Positions 59,219-64,000 of a DNA stretch of 64,000 bases are shown one piece after another; position 1 is the stretch's first letter, and each line of letters opens with the position of its first letter. Origin of the DNA: Spirochaetaceae bacterium (lineage in GTDB: Bacteria; Spirochaetota; Spirochaetia; Treponematales; Rectinemataceae); the NCBI GenBank assembly GCA_025355995.1, contig JANXYQ010000079.1, positions 1 through 64,000 on the forward strand, given 5' to 3'. Below the pieces are notes generated by a model. The model was given only the letters and a program-made list of their open reading frames with translations, made no database searches and was not told where the DNA came from. A program made the position numbers and the translations under genes.

Positions 59219-61234
59219 ATGCCCAAGCGCGACTATCTCGAGCTAGGCCTCGCGGCCCTCCCGGGCGATCCCGCATTCGAGCCCGGCATCCGCCGCGCGC
59301 CCAAGCGGGACGCTCCCCTCTCCCCCTCGCAGGAGCTGCTGGCCCTCTCCAACGCCCTGCGCTATATAAGGCCCGAGTGGCAGGAGAGGATGGCCCCCGA
59401 ATTCCTCGAGGAGCTGCGTACCCGCGGTAGGATCTACGGATACCGCTTCAGGCCCGAAGGCGCCATCGTCGGGAAGCCCATCGGGGAATACCGCGGCAAA
59501 TGCGTCGAGGGCAGGGCCCTCCAGGTGATGATCGACAACAACCTCGCCTTCGCGGTCGCCCTCTATCCCTACGAGCTCGTCACCTACGGGGAGACCGGGC
59601 AGGTCTGCCAGAACTGGATGCAGTACCGCCTCATCAAGGCCTATCTCGAGGAGGTCGACGAGGGCAGCACGCTGGTCGTCGAGTCGGGCCATCCCCTCGG
59701 CCTCTTCAAGAGCCACCCCTACGCGCCGCGGGCCATCGTCACCAACGGGCTAATGATAGGCATGTTCGACAACCAGAAGGATTTCAACGTCGCTGCGGCC
59801 ATGGGCTGCGCCAACTACGGCCAGATGACGGCGGGCGGCTGGATGTACATCGGGCCGCAGGGAATCGTCCACGGCACCTTCAACACCCTCCTGAACGCGG
59901 GCAGGCTCAAGCTGGGCGTGGCGCCCGACGGCGACCTCGCGGGCAAGCTCTTCGTCTCCTCGGGCCTGGGCGGAATGTCGGGGGCGCAGGGCAAGGCCGC
60001 GACCATCGCCAGGGCCGCGGCCATCCTGGCCGAGGTCGACCCCTCCCGGGTCGAGACCCGCCTCTCCCAGGGCTGGGTCGACGCCGTCGCGCATGGGCCC
60101 GAGGAGGCTTTCCGGCTCGCGCGCGCGGCGGCGGACTCGGGCAAGCCGATAGCCGTCGCCTTCCTGGGCAACGTCGTCGACCTCCTGGAGTGGGCCGACG
60201 CGCACGACGCGCACATCGACCTCCTCTCCGACCAGACGAGCTGCCACGCCGCCTACGAGGGAGGCTACTGCCCCGCCGGCACCTCCTTCGAGGAGCGGAC
60301 CCGCCTGCTCTCCGGCGAACACGCCGGGGACGTGGGGGAATTCGCCGCCCGAGTCGACGCCTCCCTGCGACGGCACTTCGAAGTCATAAAGCGCATAACG
60401 TCCAAGGGGACATATTTCTTCGATTACGGGAATTCCTTCCTCAAGGCGATCTGGGACGCCGGCGTGCGCGAGGTCTCTCGCAACGGCGTCGACGAGAAGG
60501 ACGGCTTCGTCTTCCCGAGCTACGTCGAGGATATCCTGGGGCCAGAGCTCTTCGACTACGGCTACGGCCCCTTCCGCTGGGTCTGCCTTTCCGGCAGTCC
60601 CGAGGACCTTCGCAAGACCGACGCCGCCGCGATGGCCTGCATCGACCCAGGCCGCCGCGGGCAGGACCGCGACAACTGGGCCTGGATACGGGACGCCGAG
60701 AAGAACGCCCTCGTCGTAGGCACCCAGGCGAGGATCCTCTACCAGGACGCCCTCGGCCGAAGGGACATCGCCCTCGCCTTCAACGCCATGGTCAGGCGCG
60801 GCGAGGTCGGGCCGATTATGCTCGGCCGCGACCACCACGACTGCGGCGGCACCGACAGCCCCTTCCGAGAGACGAGCAATATCAAGGACGGCTCCAACGT
60901 CATGGCGGACATGGCGACCCAGTGCTTCGCCGGCAACGCGGCGCGGGGCATGAGCCTGGTCGCGCTGCACAACGGCGGGGGCGTGGGCATCGGCAAGTCC
61001 ATAAACGGAGGCTTCGGCCTCGTCCTCGACGGCACGCCTAAGGTCGACGAGGTGATAGGGATGGCCGTGCCCTGGGACGCGATGGGCGGGGTCGCCCGCC
61101 GCGCCTGGGCCCGCAACGCGCACGCGGTCGAGACCTGCGAGGAGTACAACGCCGAGCACCCGGAGCTGGGGCGCATCTCGATTCCCAACCCGGTGGACGG
61201 CGAGCTAGTGCGCAGGACGCTAAGCCGCCCCTAG
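59219..61234 (+). CDS. hutU: Urocanate hydratase, long form
   Basis: 671 residues. It adds water to urocanate using tightly bound NAD, giving imidazolone propionate. The motifs are MTAGGWMYIGPQGIVHGT, LGGMSGAQGKA and GRDHHDCGGTDSPF near the C-terminus. It is over 100 residues longer than E. coli-type HutU and fits the long form seen in several anaerobes. The start MPKRDY has AAAGGAG upstream; an ATG six codons earlier overlaps hutH. hutI and later steps are not in the window. Confidence 0.95.
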   Translation: MPKRDYLELGLAALPGDPAFEPGIRRAPKRDAPLSPSQELLALSNALRYIRPEWQERMAPEFLEELRTRGRIYGYRFRPEGAIVGKPIGEYRGKCVEGRALQVMIDNNLAFAVALYPYELVTYGETGQVCQNWMQYRLIKAYLEEVDEGSTLVVESGHPLGLFKSHPYAPRAIVTNGLMIGMFDNQKDFNVAAAMGCANYGQMTAGGWMYIGPQGIVHGTFNTLLNAGRLKLGVAPDGDLAGKLFVSSGLGGMSGAQGKAATIARAAAILAEVDPSRVETRLSQGWVDAVAHGPEEAFRLARAAADSGKPIAVAFLGNVVDLLEWADAHDAHIDLLSDQTSCHAAYEGGYCPAGTSFEERTRLLSGEHAGDVGEFAARVDASLRRHFEVIKRITSKGTYFFDYGNSFLKAIWDAGVREVSRNGVDEKDGFVFPSYVEDILGPELFDYGYGPFRWVCLSGSPEDLRKTDAAAMACIDPGRRGQDRDNWAWIRDAEKNALVVGTQARILYQDALGRRDIALAFNAMVRRGEVGPIMLGRDHHDCGGTDSPFRETSNIKDGSNVMADMATQCFAGNAARGMSLVALHNGGGVGIGKSINGGFGLVLDGTPKVDEVIGMAVPWDAMGGVARRAWARNAHAVETCEEYNAEHPELGRISIPNPVDGELVRRTLSRP

Positions 61235-61252
61235 CCCGGGAAGCTCCGCCTC

Positions 61253-61287
61253 TTGGCGCAAGGCTTCGACATAGATACACTAAGTGT
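61253..61287 (+). promoter_or_regulatory. Promoter with overlapping palindrome
   Basis: TTGGCG and TACACT are 17 bases apart, just before the large gene. The -10 overlaps the palindrome ACACTAAGTGT, which could be an operator. It suggests separate control of the gene after hutU. Prediction by eye. Confidence 0.4.
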
Positions 61288-61309
61288 CAATTCCGAACCT
61301 TGGAGGCCC

Positions 61310-64000
61310 CATGCCCATAAAGCGCGACTTCGGCCTACGCCTCGACAGGCAGAGCCCCGCGGAGCACGAAAGGCTCATTGCGTATATAAACATCAAGCTC
61401 GCCAGCATGGGCCTGCCGATCTACGGGCGGGAGGGAACGGCCTTCGTCGAGCTCGCGAGCGACATGCTCGAGAATTTCCGCGAGAAGGACCTCCTCCTCG
61501 CCGGGTATCTCCCTCCCGCCGACAGGCGGATCCAGGATTTCCTCGATTCGTATCTAGGCAACCTCGGGATGCAGACCGGCCCCAGGCTCCCGTCGAACAC
61601 CCTCGTCCTGGACCGCTACGGCATGGCGCGCGAGCTGTCCCTGCCCCCCGACAGGCACAAGTACGCCTCGCCCTCCCTCACCTCCTACCGCGCGCGCAAC
61701 GGCGTGCTTCACAACCCGGCCAGCGACCGGCGCACCACCGAGGGGGTCTTCCACGTCGCCGAGGACGGGCTGCCCGTGCCTCCCGACAAGAAGGCGGTGC
61801 CCCGGCTCGCCTTCGCGCGCATCCTCGCGGCCGCCCTCAATCCGCCCCCCGAGCTGCTCGAGCTGCCCTTCACCGCGAGCGAGGAGCGCAAGGCGCGGAC
61901 CTTCATCTCCCTTCTCCTGCGCCCCACGGTGCGCCCGGGGGTGCACGGCTGGTGCGAGGAGCGGGCGATGGAGCTGCGCTTCTTCGCGCCGGGCTCCCTG
62001 GCCGCGAGCCTGGACTTCATCGAGTCCATCTTCGGCAACGCGGGCGATCCCTACGTCGCCGACAACGACGCCGCCCTCGATCCCCTGCGCTGGACCGGCA
62101 CGACAGGCTGCATCATCCTCGCGACCCACCTGACCTCCCTAACCAAGAAGGAGCTGGGCCTGCCCAAGTGGGAGGACGCTACCGAGCGGCAACGGCGCGA
62201 CGGCATGGCCTGGAAGGACCCGGGCGAGCCCTACAACGAGGGCAGGCCATTCAAGGTCAGCGCCCGCGACGAGCGGGGCATCATCGTATCCATAATCGCA
62301 GACAACTACTTCGGCTACTCGAAGAAGGAGATCAAGGCGCAGATCTCCTACTCCGCGAACCTCCTCGGCCTGGCGGAGGAGGAGCACGCGGGCGGCGCCC
62401 TCGTGTTCCCCTCCTACAACCTCGGCACCCTTTTCGTCCCGGACACGAACCTGCGCGCCCGCGGGCACAGCCTGGAGGGCGTGCTCGAGCTGATGGCCGG
62501 CAGGGTCTCGCTCAAGGAGGAGGGCTACGCGGTCGACATGGGTTTCCCCGACGTCATCTACCTGCCGGAGGACGCCGTCATCTCCCTGGAGGACCAGACC
62601 GCGCGCTGGACCCGCGGCGGCGCCCCCCGGAGCCTGCGCGTGCTTCCGGACAAGGTCTACGTGCATCCCACGGGCTACCGCATCCGCATGGAGCGCCACC
62701 CCGGCTCGGGAGCGTGGCGCCTGGTGGGCACCGCGGCCGACGGCCTCCTCTGCCACAAGCCCTGCACCGTCTCGGGCGGCGGCAAGTCGGAGATCGCCAA
62801 GTCCATCCTCGACGCGATCTCCTATTCGCCCCTCATCATCGGCGACTACCGGGAGGACATCGCCTGGGTGAAGGGCATCATCGAGCGCGAATACTCGAGC
62901 CGCTTCCGCATCCCGGAATCCGACGAGCGGGACATCCTGTCCAAGCAGCGCTCGCTCGGCTCGGTCATAAAGCTATTATCGCCCTCGCCGCTCTACACCG
63001 AGGAATACAACTCCTGGCTGCGGACCATCCCCGAGCGCATCAAGGCGCTGGTGTTCCTCATCAAGCGCTTCTATCGCCCGGACTGGGGCGGCGACTGGCT
63101 CTCGCGCTTCACCGTGGACGCGGTCAACGGCACCACGGGCAACATCCTTAAGTTCGAGGGCAGGCCGGTCCTCGGCTCCTACCTCCGCGTCGGCCGCGAC
63201 GAGACGAACATGCGGAGGACCTTCAAGCTGCGCCAGGACTTCATGCCCGCCGCGAAGGTCCAGTGGGAGGACGACATCACCGCGAGCGTCACCGCCCCCG
63301 CCTCCCGCATCTCCGGGCTGCCCCACTGGGTGAATCCCCGCCTGAGCATCAAATTCTGCAAGAACATCGAGGCGCGCTTCTTCCAGCGGCCCGACGACGC
63401 GATCGTCAGGGGCTACGACAAGCAGGCCGAGAAGGACCTGTCGCGCGGGGACAACTTCATCTCCAATTTCGAGCCGCTGCCCAGATCGGCCGCGGGCGAG
63501 ATGGCTGAGCGCTGCGTGTCCCTGACCAACTACTCCGAGCCCATGAAGGCTTTCGTCGAGGCCACCGCCCGTGACACCGCCTTCGAATGGTTCGTCGCCT
63601 CCGACCGGCCGCGCATGGTCGACGGAGCGCCTTCCAAGAACCCTCGCTACCTCCAGCTCGATCCATCCTACGTCGATCCCCTGTCGCGCTACCTCGCCGA
63701 CCTCTGCCCAGCCCTCTATCGTAGGGTCCGCGCGGACGAGCGCGTGATGCACCCGGTGGGCGCGACTCTCCCCGGCCGGCGCAATAACCCCGCGGAGAGC
63801 GGCTCCGGGATAAGGCCCCTCGCGGTCTACGGGCCGATCCATTACCAGGACCTGCCCGAGCTTTTCATGGACTTCGTCTGTAGCCTCACCGGCAAGAGCC
63901 CCTCCACCACCGGGGCGGGCAGCGAGGGCGCCCTCACAAAGGGACCCTTCAATTCCCTCGTTCCCACGACCGACCTCAACAACGCACTGCTGTCCTTCAT
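61310..64000 (+). CDS. Probable PPi-type phosphoenolpyruvate carboxykinase (3' end cut by window)
   Basis: At least 897 residues, open to the window end. It starts MPIKRDFGLRLDRQS with GGAGG upstream. I read the frame directly: RIQDFLDSYLGNLG, VLDRYGMARELSLP, RTTEGVFHVAEDGLP, then a Gly-rich loop VSGGGKSEIAKSI near residue 488, and later FFQRPDDAIVRGYDKQ. This matches what I recall of the large pyrophosphate-dependent PEP carboxykinases (about 1,100 residues), which make PEP and PPi from oxaloacetate and phosphate, or the reverse. The GGGKSE loop would bind phosphate. It may be regulated on its own. The identification is from memory of the family. Confidence 0.65.

Noticed and set aside
59750-61159. 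469-residue minus-strand open frame
   Set aside because: Antisense of hutU, no domains.
61253-63151. 632-residue plus-strand open frame overlapping the last gene
   Set aside because: Wrong frame of the probable PPi-PEPCK gene. Arg/Pro-rich and without domain motifs, whereas the frame starting at 61310 is fully open to the window end and has coherent motifs.

Overview
The window is about 64 kb of bacterial chromosome, most likely from a GC-rich spirochaete related to Treponema. The best taxonomic clue is a UPF0164/FadL-like outer-membrane protein (36169-37416), a family I associate with Treponema. It is supported by the 677-residue-class urocanate hydratase, the SpoIIE-type phosphatase with a huge sensor region, and generally Gram-negative envelope genes (SLBB exporter, lipoprotein, periplasmic proteins). 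I see no rRNA, tRNA, CRISPR array, insertion sequence or phage gene. All motif, promoter and structure calls were made by eye.

Region 1 (1-17.3 kb) is an exopolysaccharide (EPS) locus, visibly poorer in GC than the rest. A leftward operon (3374 to 20) holds a Gfo/Idh dehydrogenase, an unrecognised TIM-barrel-like protein, a PssD/PssE (Alg14/Alg13-like) glycosyltransferase pair and an acetyltransferase. A rightward pair of flavoprotein dehydrogenases (3570-6412, GlpA-like and GlpB-like) follows. A second leftward operon (9764 to 6446) has an RfbC-like epimerase, an RfbD-like reductase, a sugar-nucleotide epimerase and a GT2. Then come a nucleotidyltransferase-fold protein, a UDP-sugar dehydrogenase, a priming sugar transferase fused to a degenerate GGDEF domain, a Wzz-like protein and an SLBB export protein. 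No Wzx, Wzy or tyrosine kinase is visible, so the locus probably continues to the left.

Region 2 (17.3-25.7 kb) is regulatory. It has a cyclic-nucleotide-binding HD-GYP protein, a sigma-54 activator with its own sigma-54-type promoter, a three-gene two-component operon, a CEPT-like CDP-alcohol phosphotransferase, and a small unknown protein followed by a membrane-anchored LuxR regulator.

Region 3 (25.7-37.4 kb) has an MFS-HEAT fusion, a sugar ABC importer (binding protein and two permeases, no ATPase) with LacI-type operators, a sugar isomerase-like protein, MazG, a lipoprotein, YhbY, YggT and the UPF0164 porin-like protein.

Region 4 (37.5-57.6 kb) starts with a two-gene operon for a 1,085-residue periplasmic repeat protein and a 1,598-residue propeller/SpoIIE phosphatase. 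It continues with a membrane AraC regulator, a DUF72 protein, a pair of small heat-shock proteins, a pseudouridine synthase, and a metal-transport module: an Nramp-related transporter beside a soluble PRC-MgtE_N-CBS protein, divergent from a CDF exporter. Next come envelope enzymes (transglutaminase-like, polysaccharide deacetylase), an EamA transporter and hypothetical proteins.

Region 5 (57.6-64 kb) is catabolic: hutH, hutU and a large protein cut by the window end, probably a pyrophosphate-type PEP carboxykinase. Together these could feed histidine carbon into central metabolism.

The most unusual items are the split Mg-type transporter/MgtE-like regulator module, the GGDEF-derived domain on the EPS priming transferase, the self-regulated sigma-54 activator with a degenerate receiver, the MFS-HEAT fusion, the deletion-bearing Hsp20, and the propeller-SpoIIE operon.
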